From a virus, in IMG/VR virus record IMGVR_UViG_3300036398_002697, positions 1-59,242 of that record: a DNA stretch of 59,242 nucleotides, one strand, 5' to 3'. Numbering within the stretch: position 1 is the first letter of the stretch; each line of letters starts with the position of its first letter. Below, in pieces: positions 16,902 through 24,202 of this stretch. The position numbers were made by a program, and so were the translations under genes. The notes below the pieces were generated by a model. The model was given only the letters and a program-made list of their open reading frames with translations, did not search any database and was not told the DNA's origin.

Positions 16902-17339
16902 TTGATAAAAGAATTTGAAGGATGTCATCTGAATGCTTATCCTGATCCATTAACAGGTGGACTTCCAATCACTATTGGTTGGGGAAGCACTAAAGATTTT
17001 AATGGCGATTTCTTCAAACTTGGTAGAAAGATTACTCAAGAGTATGCTGATAAACTTTTGATATTTGATATTGAGCAAAGGTTTCTCCCTTCGCTACAAA
17101 AAATTCCATATTGGAATGAGATGAATGAAAACCAACAAGGTGCTCTACTATCTTTTGCTTATAATCTTGGTGCTCTCTTTTACGGGTCTTCTGGTTTCAA
17201 TACAATAACTAGAGTTCTTAAGAATAAAGAATGGAATAAAGTACCTGATGCTCTTTATCTTTATCGCAATCCAGGAACTAAAGTTGAAAAGGGATTAGCA
17301 AGAAGAAGAAAAGCAGAAGGTGATTTGTGGTCTTCTTAA
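16902..17339 (+). CDS. GH24 phage-type lysozyme domain, -1 frame of the frameshift pair
   Basis: The domain has LIKEFEGCHLNAYPDPL (catalytic Glu), PITIGWGS (the Asp/Thr strand), NQQGALLSFAYNLG and GLARRRKAEGDLW, the four conserved blocks of T4-lysozyme/endolysin GH24 enzymes. No ATG exists in frame. A TTG at 16902 is the only standard-type start, it lacks a Shine-Dalgarno motif, and it would remove the conserved residues SLVGIK that begin GH24 domains. The frame is open back to 16860, so the coding part made by the -1 shift is 16860-17339 (159 residues after the peptidase). Expected role: endolysin. Confidence 0.85.
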   Translation: MIKEFEGCHLNAYPDPLTGGLPITIGWGSTKDFNGDFFKLGRKITQEYADKLLIFDIEQRFLPSLQKIPYWNEMNENQQGALLSFAYNLGALFYGSSGFNTITRVLKNKEWNKVPDALYLYRNPGTKVEKGLARRRKAEGDLWSS

Positions 17340-17662
17340 TCTTCTTCTACTTTTGTTCTTAACGCGATTACAGTAGTCAATATAGTTAATAAAGTTTCAT
17401 ATCCTCTTCTTTCAGATTCTTTACAATCTAAAGGAGGAGGATTTTTTAATTCTCCTTTTACATTTGCTTTATTGATTGTTCCTGGAACCATAAAGTTACA
17501 AGCAACAAAGTTAACGCCAACAAATCCAATAATAGAACAGCAAACAATAAAGATAAGTTTATTTAAAATAGAACCCTTTCTTCTTACCTCTTTTTGCTGG
17601 TCTTCTGATGAACCTGATGACTTCTGCTGGTTGTCTTTTTGGTTGAGGTCTTCTTCCTTCAT
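17336..17662 (-). CDS. Small membrane protein next to lysis genes
   Basis: The 108-residue protein has a charged N-terminus, a strong membrane helix at about 33-57 (KLIFIVCCSIIGFVGVNFVA), a proline/Cys linker and a second hydrophobic stretch (YETLLTILTTVIAL) before an acidic end. GAGG precedes the ATG. It converges on the lysozyme with a 4-base overlap. Size and two hydrophobic segments fit a holin, antiholin or lysis regulator, but no family is recognised, so this is context only. Confidence 0.6.
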   Translation of the reverse strand: MKEEDLNQKDNQQKSSGSSEDQQKEVRRKGSILNKLIFIVCCSIIGFVGVNFVACNFMVPGTINKANVKGELKNPPPLDCKESERRGYETLLTILTTVIALRTKVEED

Positions 17663-17726
17663 TAAATACTCCCTCGTTTGTTATCAATCTTATTGCCAAC
17701 AATCCAACCAGAAATATTTTTTTCAT
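17559..17726 (-). CDS. Candidate overlapping gene, 55 residues
   Basis: On the minus strand the ATG at 17726-17724 overlaps the stop of the gene at 17723 as ATGA and has GAGGGG just upstream. It encodes MKKIFLVGLLAIRLI, a short signal-like helix, then a basic tail rich in Arg, Lys and Pro, and ends at 17559. Most of it overlaps the 108-residue gene in another frame, an arrangement like spanin pairs, but there is no lipobox Cys. It could be real or a by-product of the overlap. Confidence 0.35.
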   Translation of the reverse strand: MKKIFLVGLLAIRLITNEGVFNEGRRPQPKRQPAEVIRFIRRPAKRGKKKGFYFK

Positions 17727-17914
17727 CTCCCCTCTGTTTTATGTATCCATGTCTTAAGTTCTGTAAGATAGTTTCTCAACATATCCGCTTTTTCTAAATG
17801 CCATTTGTCACCACTCTTGAAGTATTCTTGAGTGTGATTATCTATTGCTTTGAGTGTATTATGTATAGGTGCGTTCCAAGGCTCTCTGACAGGAGTATTC
17901 CATTCCCTTGGCAT
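17723..17914 (-). CDS. 63-residue conserved phage-type hypothetical protein
   Basis: A small soluble protein with NAPIHNTLKAIDNHTQEYF and DKWHLEKADMLRNYLTELK, giving two amphipathic helices. The run of conserved-looking charged and aromatic residues resembles short unnamed cyanophage proteins. Minus strand, first of the small minus-strand cluster, with the next start coupled to its stop. Function unknown. Confidence 0.6.
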   Translation of the reverse strand: MPREWNTPVREPWNAPIHNTLKAIDNHTQEYFKSGDKWHLEKADMLRNYLTELKTWIHKTEGR

Positions 17915-17990
17915 TGGTGGGAAAGCAGTTTTAATTATTTAGATTTTTTGTGTCCGTATTTATAAGTGACCACCTTGAGAACTGGACCTA

Positions 17991-18019
17991 TTGACAGCGT
18001 TTCAAAACAATGCTATGAT
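17991..18019 (+). promoter_or_regulatory. Near-consensus sigma-70 promoter of psbA
   Basis: TTGACA (17991-17996), 17-base spacer, TATGAT (18014-18019). It sits about 170 bases before the psbA start, giving a long leader, and is of the host type, suiting early expression with host polymerase. Confidence 0.8.
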
Positions 18020-18024
18020 AAATA

Positions 18025-18186
18025 GGTAAACAAATGTTACGGACCTCTCATAATTCGTAACATTGCAACTCCCATTAACCGAGACCTATGGGGAGTATAA
18101 AGTACGTCTCTCATATCCCGCCTGAGGGTGGCGGGAGCATAGTAACTCCACCATTTCCCTGATGGTCTTACTAACTGTTTAAAACA
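18025..18186 (+). ncRNA. Structured psbA leader, PhotoRC-II-like RNA element
   Basis: The 160-base untranslated leader holds an 8-bp inverted repeat ATGTTACG/CGTAACAT (near 18033-18062) and a GC-rich hairpin TCCCGCC/GGCGGGA (near 18116-18136). A conserved structured RNA, PhotoRC-II, is known upstream of psbA in marine cyanobacteria and their phages; position and style fit, but I cannot run the covariance model. A 24-codon frame starting ATGGGGAGT also lies inside and could be a leader peptide. Confidence 0.45.
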
Positions 18187-19266
18187 ATGACTGCTACACT
18201 TTCACAACAACGACAATCAAATACTTGGGAACAATTCTGCCAGTGGATTACATCAACCGATAACCGACTCTATGTTGGTTGGTTCGGTACTCTGATGATT
18301 CCTACTCTGCTCGCAGCAGCAATCTGCTTCATCGTTGCGTTCATCGCAGCACCCCCCGTCGATATCGATGGTATTCGTGAACCTGTTGCTGGTTCTCTAA
18401 TGTATGGAAACAACATCATCTCTGGTGCTGTGATTCCTTCGTCCAATGCTATTGGACTGCACTTTTACCCAATCTGGGAAGCCGCTTCACTTGATGAGTG
18501 GCTTTACAACGGTGGTCCTTTCCAACTCGTTGTCTTCCACTTCCTGATTGGTATCTATGCTTACATGGGTCGTGAGTGGGAACTCTCTTACCGCCTAGGT
18601 ATGCGTCCTTGGATCTGCGTTGCATACTCTGCACCTGTTGCTGCTGCTTCTGCGGTGTTCCTGGTTTATCCTTTTGGTCAAGGTTCTTTCTCTGATGCGA
18701 TGCCCCTGGGTATCTCTGGTACTTTCAACTACATGCTTGTGTTTCAGGCAGAGCACAACATCCTGATGCACCCTTTCCACATGCTTGGAGTTGCTGGTGT
18801 GTTCGGTGGTTCTCTGTTCAGTGCAATGCACGGTTCTCTGGTTACTTCCTCACTGGTTCGTGAAACCACTGAGAACGAGTCACAGAACTATGGTTACAAG
18901 TTCGGTCAAGAAGAAGAGACCTACAACATCGTTGCTGCTCACGGTTATTTCGGACGCCTTATCTTCCAATATGCTTCCTTTAATAACTCACGTTCACTAC
19001 ACTTCTTCCTTGCTGCCTGGCCCGTTGTAGGCATCTGGTTCACCGCTCTTGGTGTATCCACGATGGCATTCAACCTCAACGGTTTCAACTTCAACCAGTC
19101 CATCATTGACTCACAAGGTCGTGTGCTCAATACCTGGGCCGACGTTCTGAACCGTGCAGGTCTGGGCATGGAAGTGATGCACGAGCGCAACGCTCACAAC
19201 TTCCCTCTTGACCTTGCTGCTGCTGAGAACACTCCTGTTGCTCTCACTGCACCTGCAATCGGTTGA
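18187..19266 (+). CDS. psbA: Photosystem II D1 protein
   Basis: The complete 359-residue D1 has all cofactor residues at standard numbers: TyrZ Y161, D170, E189, H190, H332-E333, D342, and A344 followed by a 15-residue C-terminal extension removed on maturation. Residue 130 is Glu (YMGREWELS), the high-light D1:2 type rather than Gln. No intron interrupts it. The phage copy replaces photodamaged host D1 so photosynthesis continues during infection. It is transcribed from its own promoter and ends at a strong terminator. Confidence 0.99.
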   Translation: MTATLSQQRQSNTWEQFCQWITSTDNRLYVGWFGTLMIPTLLAAAICFIVAFIAAPPVDIDGIREPVAGSLMYGNNIISGAVIPSSNAIGLHFYPIWEAASLDEWLYNGGPFQLVVFHFLIGIYAYMGREWELSYRLGMRPWICVAYSAPVAAASAVFLVYPFGQGSFSDAMPLGISGTFNYMLVFQAEHNILMHPFHMLGVAGVFGGSLFSAMHGSLVTSSLVRETTENESQNYGYKFGQEEETYNIVAAHGYFGRLIFQYASFNNSRSLHFFLAAWPVVGIWFTALGVSTMAFNLNGFNFNQSIIDSQGRVLNTWADVLNRAGLGMEVMHERNAHNFPLDLAAAENTPVALTAPAIG

Positions 19267-19286
19267 TACGGGTTACAATCTAATCT

Positions 19287-19308
19287 AGGGGTCTTCGGAC
19301 CCCTTTTC
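19287..19308 (+). terminator. Rho-independent terminator after psbA
   Basis: AGGGGTC/GACCCCT closes on a C(TTCG)G tetraloop, one of the most stable loops, followed by TTTCTTTT. It isolates psbA from the downstream genes. Confidence 0.92.
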
Positions 19309-19335
19309 TTTTCCACATTAATGTAAAGTTTTATT

Positions 19336-19518
19336 ATGCCCGACCTTATTGAACTGCTGACTTATTATGTTATTGTTGCCGTGCTCTTCATCGGAGCACC
19401 TGCAGTATTTTTCACAATCGTCTTTATGCCAGCACTGATGAATACTAAAGGTGCTGTAGTTGGTTATAAAATTCACCGCGACTATGGTGATACTACAATC
19501 TACGATAAGGTAAAGTAA
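19336..19518 (+). CDS. 60-residue single-helix membrane protein
   Basis: One strong membrane helix (YYVIVAVLFIGAPAVFFTIV) is followed by a short polar tail (GYKIHRDYGDTTIYDKVK). It lies between psbA and psbD. Size and location suggest a thylakoid or photosystem-associated small subunit, but I do not recognise it as PsbZ, PsbN or another named protein. It follows the psbA terminator, so read-through or another promoter must express it. Confidence 0.65.
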   Translation: MPDLIELLTYYVIVAVLFIGAPAVFFTIVFMPALMNTKGAVVGYKIHRDYGDTTIYDKVK

Positions 19519-19528
19519 ACTAACAAAA

Positions 19529-19558
19529 TGGATAAATAATAATATAAGTTTTTATCCA
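19529..19558 (+). promoter_or_regulatory. Late promoter inside an inverted repeat, endonuclease leader
   Basis: TGGATAAA (19529-19536) pairs with TTTATCCA (19551-19558). GATAAATA at 19531-19538 is a late promoter whose start would be near 19544, in the loop. Read-through RNA would form the hairpin just before the endonuclease start; late RNA would lack the left arm. Confidence 0.5.
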
Positions 19559-19568
19559 AAATAATAAG

Positions 19569-20018
19569 ATGAATACTAAAGTTTGCTCTCAATGCTCAAA
19601 GGAAAAAGTCGTAACTGAATTTTATAAAAGAAAGAATAGACCATCTGGTTATCTTTCCGAGTGTAAAGAATGTACCAAACAAAGAAACTTGAATAGGTAC
19701 AAAGATAATCCAGATAAAATAAACGACATGCGAGCAGCAAAAACATATGGAATACCATATGATGATGTTGTAAAAATGAGAGAGGAAGCAAATGGTATTT
19801 GTAAGATATGTGGCAGAGAAGGTGTGAAGCACCATTCACGATTAGTAATTGATCATTGCCACAAAACTGGAAAGGTTAGAGGATTGATTTGCAGTAAATG
19901 TAATACAATACTTGGTTATTGTAATGATGATCCATCTATCTTGAATAAATTGTCCACTTACTTAGAAAAAAATGGTAGCATCAACATTAACACAACAACA
20001 AACACGGGGGTGGTTTGA
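19569..20018 (+). CDS. Endonuclease VII-like (HNH/His-Me) homing endonuclease
   Basis: The 149-residue protein has an N-terminal zinc finger (CSQCSKEK..., [10 protein letters not shown]) and a C-terminal treble-clef His-Me core: [26 protein letters not shown] and [10 protein letters not shown], as in the endonuclease VII family. It is free-standing between psbA and psbD, and its last 15 codons overlap the 5' end of psbD, so the insertion took its stop from psbD sequence. It probably cuts phages lacking it near psbA/psbD. A true T4 gp49 resolvase role is less likely. Confidence 0.85.
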   Translation: MNTKVCSQCSKEKVVTEFYKRKNRPSGYLSECKECTKQRNLNRYKDNPDKINDMRAAKTYGIPYDDVVKMREEANGICKICGREGVKHHSRLVIDHCHKTGKVRGLICSKCNTILGYCNDDPSILNKLSTYLEKNGSININTTTNTGVV

Positions 20019-21030
20019 TGTCCTGGATGATTGGGTTAAACGAGATCGTTTCATATTTGTTGGCTGGTCTGGACTTCTTCTTTTTCCCACAGCTTATCTT
20101 GCTCTTGGTGGTTGGCTTACTGGGACAACTTTCGTTACGAGTTGGTACACTCATGGCCTTGCATCCTCCTATCTTGAGGGTGCAAACTTTCTTACTGCGG
20201 CAGTTAGTACTCCAGCAGATTCTATGGGTCATTCTCTTCTTCTTCTCTGGGGCCCTGAGGCTCAAGGGGACATCGTTAGATGGTTCCAACTTGGGGGACT
20301 CTGGACTTTTGTGGCATTACACGGATCTTTCGCTTTAATTGGTTTCATGCTTCGCCAGTTTGAGATTGCCCGTCTTGTAGGTATTCGTCCTTATAACGCA
20401 ATCGCATTCTCTGGTCCTATCGCTGTGTTCGTCAGCGTGTTCCTGATGTATCCCCTGGGTCAATCCAGTTGGTTCTTTGCTCCATCGTTTGGTGTGGCAG
20501 CAATCTTCAGGTTCCTTCTGTTCCTACAAGGTTTCCACAACTGGACCCTGAACCCCTTCCACATGATGGGCGTGGCAGGTATTCTTGGTGGTGCTCTGCT
20601 CTGTGCTATTCATGGTGCTACAGTAGAAAACACGCTCTACGAAGATGGCGAACAAGCAAATACTTTTAAGGCTTTTGAACCCACGCAAGAGGAGGAAACT
20701 TATAGTATGGTCACTGCGAACAGATATTGGTCTCAAATCTTCGGTATTGCTTTTAGCAATAAGCGTTGGCTACATTTCTTTATGCTCTTTGTTCCCGTCA
20801 TGGGTTTATGGACATCTTCTATCGGGATTATCGGATTGGGATTAAACCTGAGGGCTTATGATTTTGTAAGTCAGGAGATTCGTGCTGCTGAAGACCCGGA
20901 ATGGGAAACTTTTTACACGAAGAACATATTATTAAACGAAGGGCTTCGTGCGTGGTTAGCACCAGTAGACCAACCACACGAAAATTTTGTATTTCCAGAG
21001 GAAGTTCTTCCTCGCGGAAATGCTCTTTGA
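19972..21030 (+). CDS. psbD: Photosystem II D2 protein
   Basis: A complete 352-residue D2: an N-terminal segment ending [20 protein letters not shown], five membrane helices, quinone and iron-site histidines in [17 protein letters not shown] and [12 protein letters not shown], and the [10 protein letters not shown] end typical of D2. With D1 it forms the reaction-centre core. The first 47 bases overlap the endonuclease frame. A terminator follows. Confidence 0.99.
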   Translation: MVASTLTQQQTRGWFDVLDDWVKRDRFIFVGWSGLLLFPTAYLALGGWLTGTTFVTSWYTHGLASSYLEGANFLTAAVSTPADSMGHSLLLLWGPEAQGDIVRWFQLGGLWTFVALHGSFALIGFMLRQFEIARLVGIRPYNAIAFSGPIAVFVSVFLMYPLGQSSWFFAPSFGVAAIFRFLLFLQGFHNWTLNPFHMMGVAGILGGALLCAIHGATVENTLYEDGEQANTFKAFEPTQEEETYSMVTANRYWSQIFGIAFSNKRWLHFFMLFVPVMGLWTSSIGIIGLGLNLRAYDFVSQEIRAAEDPEWETFYTKNILLNEGLRAWLAPVDQPHENFVFPEEVLPRGNAL

Positions 21031-21048
21031 TAATCATCTTTAATAATC

Positions 21049-21070
21049 AAGACCCGAAAGGGTCTTTTTT
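21049..21070 (+). terminator. Rho-independent terminator after psbD
   Basis: AAGACCC/GGGTCTT with a GAAA tetraloop, running straight into a T tract. It ends the psbD transcript. Confidence 0.92.
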
Positions 21071-21081
21071 ATTGACTACTT

Positions 21082-21129
21082 TTCCAAACTATGATAATAT
21101 AAATAATATAAGTTATTCATAGTTTGGAA
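21082..21129 (+). promoter_or_regulatory. 13-bp hairpin with late promoter in its loop
   Basis: TTCCAAACTATGA (21082-21094) pairs perfectly with TCATAGTTTGGAA (21117-21129). The loop contains TATAAATA (21098-21105), which would start RNA near 21111, beyond the left arm. The right arm holds the Shine-Dalgarno GGAA for the ATG at 21134. Read-through RNA hides the ribosome site; late RNA exposes it. Confidence 0.65.
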
Positions 21130-21133
21130 AGTT

Positions 21134-21634
21134 ATGTTGTGTATTTTAGATATAAAGTCCGCACCAAAAGGTAGAATAGCAAAATGTCTTTGTGAATGTG
21201 GGGTTGAGAAAAATATATTTTTATATTCTATAAAACCTGGTGGTAAAGTTAGAAGTTGTGGATGTTATAGGAAGAAAGAGCGGGCAAGAAGAAATGTGAT
21301 AGAAAAACCTGTAGAAGAAAGGAAGTGTGATGATAGAAGATATAAGATGTTTCATAATGCTCAACACAGAGCAAAAATAAAAGGTATTCCTTTTAGTATA
21401 ATTATAGATGATATTATTATTCCAGAAACTTGTCCTTTGCTTGGAATACCTTTGGTTTCTACTAATAATAAGAGAGACCCAAGAAACCCTAGTTTAGATC
21501 AAAAAGTTCCTGGTAAAGGATATACCCCAGATAATATTTGGGTTGTGTCTTCACGAGCAAACTGGATAAAGTGTGACGCATCCCTACAAGAACTAGAACT
21601 CCTAGTAGAAAATCTCAAATGTCACTCATTCTAA
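21134..21634 (+). CDS. Putative homing endonuclease with zinc finger
   Basis: The 166-residue protein opens with a CxC..SCGC zinc-finger pattern (AKCLCECGVEKN, RSCGCYRKKER), found before the nuclease domain in phage homing enzymes. The second half (CPLLGIPLV, PSLDQKVPGKGYTPDNIWVV, SSRANWIKCDASLQEL) matches an HNH-like phage endonuclease family with SLDR..P.KGY..NV. Its 3' end overlaps a 26-codon membrane miniprotein frame. Expression looks late-controlled by the leader hairpin. Confidence 0.75.
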   Translation: MLCILDIKSAPKGRIAKCLCECGVEKNIFLYSIKPGGKVRSCGCYRKKERARRNVIEKPVEERKCDDRRYKMFHNAQHRAKIKGIPFSIIIDDIIIPETCPLLGIPLVSTNNKRDPRNPSLDQKVPGKGYTPDNIWVVSSRANWIKCDASLQELELLVENLKCHSF

Positions 21635-21699
21635 TATTCTTCATATTATTTGGCATATTCATGGTTGTGCTATCACTCACAGACCATTATCATTATTAA
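21619..21699 (+). CDS. 26-residue single-helix membrane miniprotein
   Basis: An ATG at 21619 encodes MSLILIFFILFGIFMVVLSL plus DHYHY and stops at 21699. It is one hydrophobic helix with a polar end, like the frame at 14623. It overlaps the last 16 bases of the endonuclease. It may be the original gene downstream of psbD, with the endonuclease inserted in front. No named family. Confidence 0.4.
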   Translation: MSLILIFFILFGIFMVVLSLTDHYHY

Positions 21700-21702
21700 T
21701 AA

Positions 21703-21733
21703 AATAAATACTCATAAGTCGCAAGCACTTATG
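21703..21733 (+). promoter_or_regulatory. Late promoter and start-codon hairpin of HNH gene
   Basis: AATAAATA (21703-21710) would start RNA near 21716, inside the left arm CATAAGT (21713-21719) that pairs with ACTTATG (21727-21733). The right arm includes the ATG of the HNH gene. Read-through RNA would lock the start codon; late RNA would keep only part of the left arm. Confidence 0.55.
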
Positions 21734-22102
21734 GGACCTCTCCAATCGCCCGAAGAATACTTGTTCAATCTACAAGCAACAAGTCAATCAGAAGCAAAAC
21801 GATTATGGAGAAAACAAATAAAAGAAAGTTGGGATCATAAATGTGCTTATTGTGGTTCAGAAGAAGATTTAACTCTTGACCATGTTATTCCACAATCAAA
21901 AGGTGGATTGGATATTACAAGGAACGTTGTATGTTGCTGCAAATCTTGCAATCAATCCAAAGGACATGACCATTGGAAATTGTGGTATGTTCAGCAAGAT
22001 TTTTATTGTGAAGGTAAATTTAACTTGATAGAGGAATGGATGGAACCACCAAAACCAACCAACCTCTATGCATATCGTCCAAGGAAAAATATTAGATATT
22101 AA
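21731..22102 (+). CDS. HNH endonuclease
   Basis: From ATG 21731 (123 aa) the protein has a complete HNH domain: CAYCGSEEDLTLDHVIPQSK, GGLDITRNVVCCCKSCNQSKG, with two CxxC zinc pairs and the DH catalytic motif. Compact HNH enzymes of this type recur in cyanophages as homing nucleases or packaging aids. An in-frame upstream TTG-type start at 21650 would overlap the late promoter, so 21731 is preferred. Confidence 0.88.
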   Translation: MGPLQSPEEYLFNLQATSQSEAKRLWRKQIKESWDHKCAYCGSEEDLTLDHVIPQSKGGLDITRNVVCCCKSCNQSKGHDHWKLWYVQQDFYCEGKFNLIEEWMEPPKPTNLYAYRPRKNIRY

Positions 22103-22136
22103 ACCCTTAATACATAAGAAGGTTGCTTTTATACTA

Positions 22137-22298
22137 ATGAAAACCTTATCACTTTCAGAAGACCAGATTAAACTTCTGGCAGATGCTCTTTGGATGCGTC
22201 AGAGGTGCTTTATTGCAGGAGATAGAAGATTTAAAGAATATGGTATAATGTTGGATGAACTACTTGAAGGAATGGAGTATACTCCCAGTAGATATTGA
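22137..22298 (+). CDS. 53-residue hypothetical protein
   Basis: From ATG 22137 the product is a small helical protein (SEDQIKLLADALWMRQRCF, then RRFKEYGIMLDELLEGMEY). The frame extends upstream to 22068, but that part overlaps the HNH gene and lacks the character of coding sequence. It ends two bases before the phosphoesterase start. Function unknown. Confidence 0.5.
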   Translation: MKTLSLSEDQIKLLADALWMRQRCFIAGDRRFKEYGIMLDELLEGMEYTPSRY

Positions 22299-22300
22299 TT

Positions 22301-23005
22301 ATGACTTACGATACAGTTTTCATCTCTGATGTTCATTTAGGAACACCTAGATGTAATACTCAAAAATTTTACAAGTTCCTCAAAGAACTAAAAACAAAAA
22401 AGTTAGTGATGGTGGGTGATATTATTGACATCTACTGTATGGAAAAATATAATACTCGTTGGACAAAGGAACATACAGAGTGTGTTCACCAGATTCTAAA
22501 CCTAGTCAAGAAAGGTACGGAAGTCATTTATATTCTTGGAAATCACGAAGGTCAGATTCGTCGCTATTGTGATTTCAAACATAAGAACTTCCAAATGGTG
22601 GATGAATATGTTCATGAAGATTCGAATGGAAATAAGTTTCTTTGTATTCACGGTGATAAGTATTCTGAGTATTCTTCTGGGTCTTGGAAACAACTTATCT
22701 TCAACAAAGGATATGAGATTATTACGCCTTTGAGTTTGTGGTTAGAACGATTCTTCCGATTTTCTTTGGTTTATGCTTTAAAGAACAGTGTGAGGGGAAA
22801 GAACTATATCAATCAATACGAAACTGATATTGCTTCTTTTTGTGTCCAAAGAGATAAGAAATATGATGGGGTTATTTGTGGACACATTCATTCTGGAAAT
22901 ATTCGTAACTTTGGAAAGATTACTTATATGTGTTGTGGAGATTTTGTAGATACTTGCTCTGCGATTGTGGAGAAGAATGGAATTTATTCACTTGAAAAAT
23001 ACTAA
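22301..23005 (+). CDS. Metallophosphoesterase, LpxH-like
   Basis: The 234-residue protein has the calcineurin-like metal motifs in order: ISDVHLG (D10, H12), VGDIID (D40), ILGNHEG and ICGHIHSG. The size and CGHIH ending resemble UDP-2,3-diacylglucosamine diphosphatase (LpxH) of lipid A synthesis. LpxH function is possible and would fit an interest in the host outer membrane, but a general phosphodiesterase is as likely. ATG 22301 is chosen over TTG 22295. Confidence 0.8.
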   Translation: MTYDTVFISDVHLGTPRCNTQKFYKFLKELKTKKLVMVGDIIDIYCMEKYNTRWTKEHTECVHQILNLVKKGTEVIYILGNHEGQIRRYCDFKHKNFQMVDEYVHEDSNGNKFLCIHGDKYSEYSSGSWKQLIFNKGYEIITPLSLWLERFFRFSLVYALKNSVRGKNYINQYETDIASFCVQRDKKYDGVICGHIHSGNIRNFGKITYMCCGDFVDTCSAIVEKNGIYSLEKY

Positions 23006-23124
23006 TGATTACAACTGAAACACCATACAAACTCGCAGAAATTATCAGAGATACCTGGCCAAATCTTTACAGACCAGCAAAAGAAACCTATAATACAAAG
23101 AGTAAGACAAAAAAGAATGTATGA
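23005..23124 (+). CDS. 39-residue hypothetical protein
   Basis: ATG at 23005 overlaps the phosphoesterase stop as TAATG; the 39-residue product (YKLAEIIRDTWPNLYRPAKE, basic tail) stops at 23124, overlapping the next gene. The tight coupling and absence of other content here support it. Function unknown. Confidence 0.45.
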   Translation: MITTETPYKLAEIIRDTWPNLYRPAKETYNTKSKTKKNV

Positions 23125-23401
23125 TTATTGGGTGGTGATAGATAAAACCACAGGTAGAGTGATTGCTCACTGTGGTGAAGAAAAGGATGCTTTAATGTTA
23201 GTTGGATTTGATAAGGACAAAAGAACTTATCGAAAGCAAAAGTTCATTATGGATCAAGTCATTACAGTAACATCGACAACAGACAAACAACTTCCGGGTC
23301 AACAAGGACTACCTGCCGCGAAAGAAGAACTACCTCCTGTAGATTTTCAACAACAAGTATGGTTGCCTGAAGGACAAGGAATTCCAGTTAATGCTAAATA
23401 A
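23117..23401 (+). CDS. 94-residue hypothetical protein
   Basis: Starts at ATG 23117 inside the previous gene. The N-terminal half looks folded (YWVVIDKTTGRVIAHCGEEK, strands with one Cys), while the rest is rich in Gln, Pro and Leu, probably disordered. No recognised family. The glutaredoxin gene follows after 20 bases. Confidence 0.55.
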   Translation: MYDYWVVIDKTTGRVIAHCGEEKDALMLVGFDKDKRTYRKQKFIMDQVITVTSTTDKQLPGQQGLPAAKEELPPVDFQQQVWLPEGQGIPVNAK

Positions 23402-23421
23402 CTTTCAGTTTATTAAGAATC

Positions 23422-23658
23422 ATGAAGTTTACAGTTTATTCAAAAGACGGTTGCCCATATTGCACAAAAGTCCAACAAGTGTTAGAGTTAGCAGAACTAC
23501 AACATGTAGTTTACAAACTTGGTGTTGATTTTAATCGTGAAGAATTCTATGCAGAATTTGGACAAGGTTCTACTTTCCCCCAAGTTATTGTAAATGATAA
23601 ACATATTGGAGGGTGTACTGATACTGTTCAATACCTTAAGGAGCAAAACTTAGTTTAA
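23422..23658 (+). CDS. grx: Glutaredoxin
   Basis: A 78-residue thioredoxin fold with the dithiol active site CPYC at residues 11-14, the cis-Pro loop STFPQVIV and the C-terminal GGCTDTVQYL that binds glutathione. It reduces disulfides and can supply electrons to ribonucleotide reductase or to the phage peroxiredoxin. It overlaps the following gene by one base. Confidence 0.95.
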   Translation: MKFTVYSKDGCPYCTKVQQVLELAELQHVVYKLGVDFNREEFYAEFGQGSTFPQVIVNDKHIGGCTDTVQYLKEQNLV

Positions 23659-24017
23659 TGAATAGCAATTTTCACGAAGTTTACAATGATGTTGAGAAAG
23701 CCATTGATTATGCATTCAATGGTCAATTTGTTTTAAAGTTTTATGATTACTTAAAAGTTCGTGGAACTAAAAGAGTAGAAGTTGAAGAGTTTATTGAAAG
23801 TGCAACTGCAAGTGAACTTAATAATCTTGTAATGGATCTTGATGATTATCTTGAGGGTGGTTCTGATGAAATGCACAAACAACTTCGTGAAGGTTACGGA
23901 CACATTCCAAAACCACAAGCAAGAAAAATCAGAAATTACTTGTATGGCATCTTAGAAGATGCATGGAAATATAGTCATGACAAAAGACCAGGGCGACGCA
24001 AAAAGCAAACTAAATAA
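23658..24017 (+). CDS. 119-residue conserved phage-type hypothetical protein
   Basis: A mostly helical soluble protein (DVEKAIDYAFNGQFVLKFY, KRVEVEEFIESATASELNN) with a basic C-terminus (KRPGRRKKQTK) that could touch nucleic acid. Start overlaps the glutaredoxin stop. No named family recognised. Confidence 0.6.
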   Translation: MNSNFHEVYNDVEKAIDYAFNGQFVLKFYDYLKVRGTKRVEVEEFIESATASELNNLVMDLDDYLEGGSDEMHKQLREGYGHIPKPQARKIRNYLYGILEDAWKYSHDKRPGRRKKQTK

Positions 24018-24183
24018 ATCAGAACCCCAAATCAACAGGGGTGTTGAGTTATTACTACGCAATAGGAGGAGAAGATCAGAAAGACCCAAAACTTTTCAAG
24101 TGAAGTTTGGTAAAATGATCTCTCTCTTCAAAAGAGAGTTTCATTTCTTTATCGACTTTCATTTCGACATAAGGAAAAAATAG
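23977..24183 (+). CDS. 68-residue basic hypothetical protein
   Basis: ATG 23977 lies inside the previous gene and yields a basic protein with RNRRRRSERPKTFQVKFGK and an aromatic tail (EFHFFIDFHFDIRKK). The aromatic C-terminal block looks like a family signature I recall from related phages. Function unknown. Confidence 0.55.
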   Translation: MTKDQGDAKSKLNKSEPQINRGVELLLRNRRRRSERPKTFQVKFGKMISLFKREFHFFIDFHFDIRKK

Positions 24184-24202
24184 AACTCTCTGGAGAAGAC
24201 AA

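Noticed and set aside
17726-17990. Additional gene in the stretch before the psbA promoter
   Set aside because: Apart from the 63-residue minus-strand gene I see only the psbA promoter approach; no other coding frame with a start and ribosome site.
18187-19266. psbA intron, known in some cyanophages
   Set aside because: The D1 frame is uninterrupted and all standard residue numbers fit.
19569-20018. T4 gp49 Holliday-junction resolvase
   Set aside because: The core is of the endonuclease VII family, but the free-standing position within psbA-psbD and the late-controlled leader point to a homing enzyme.
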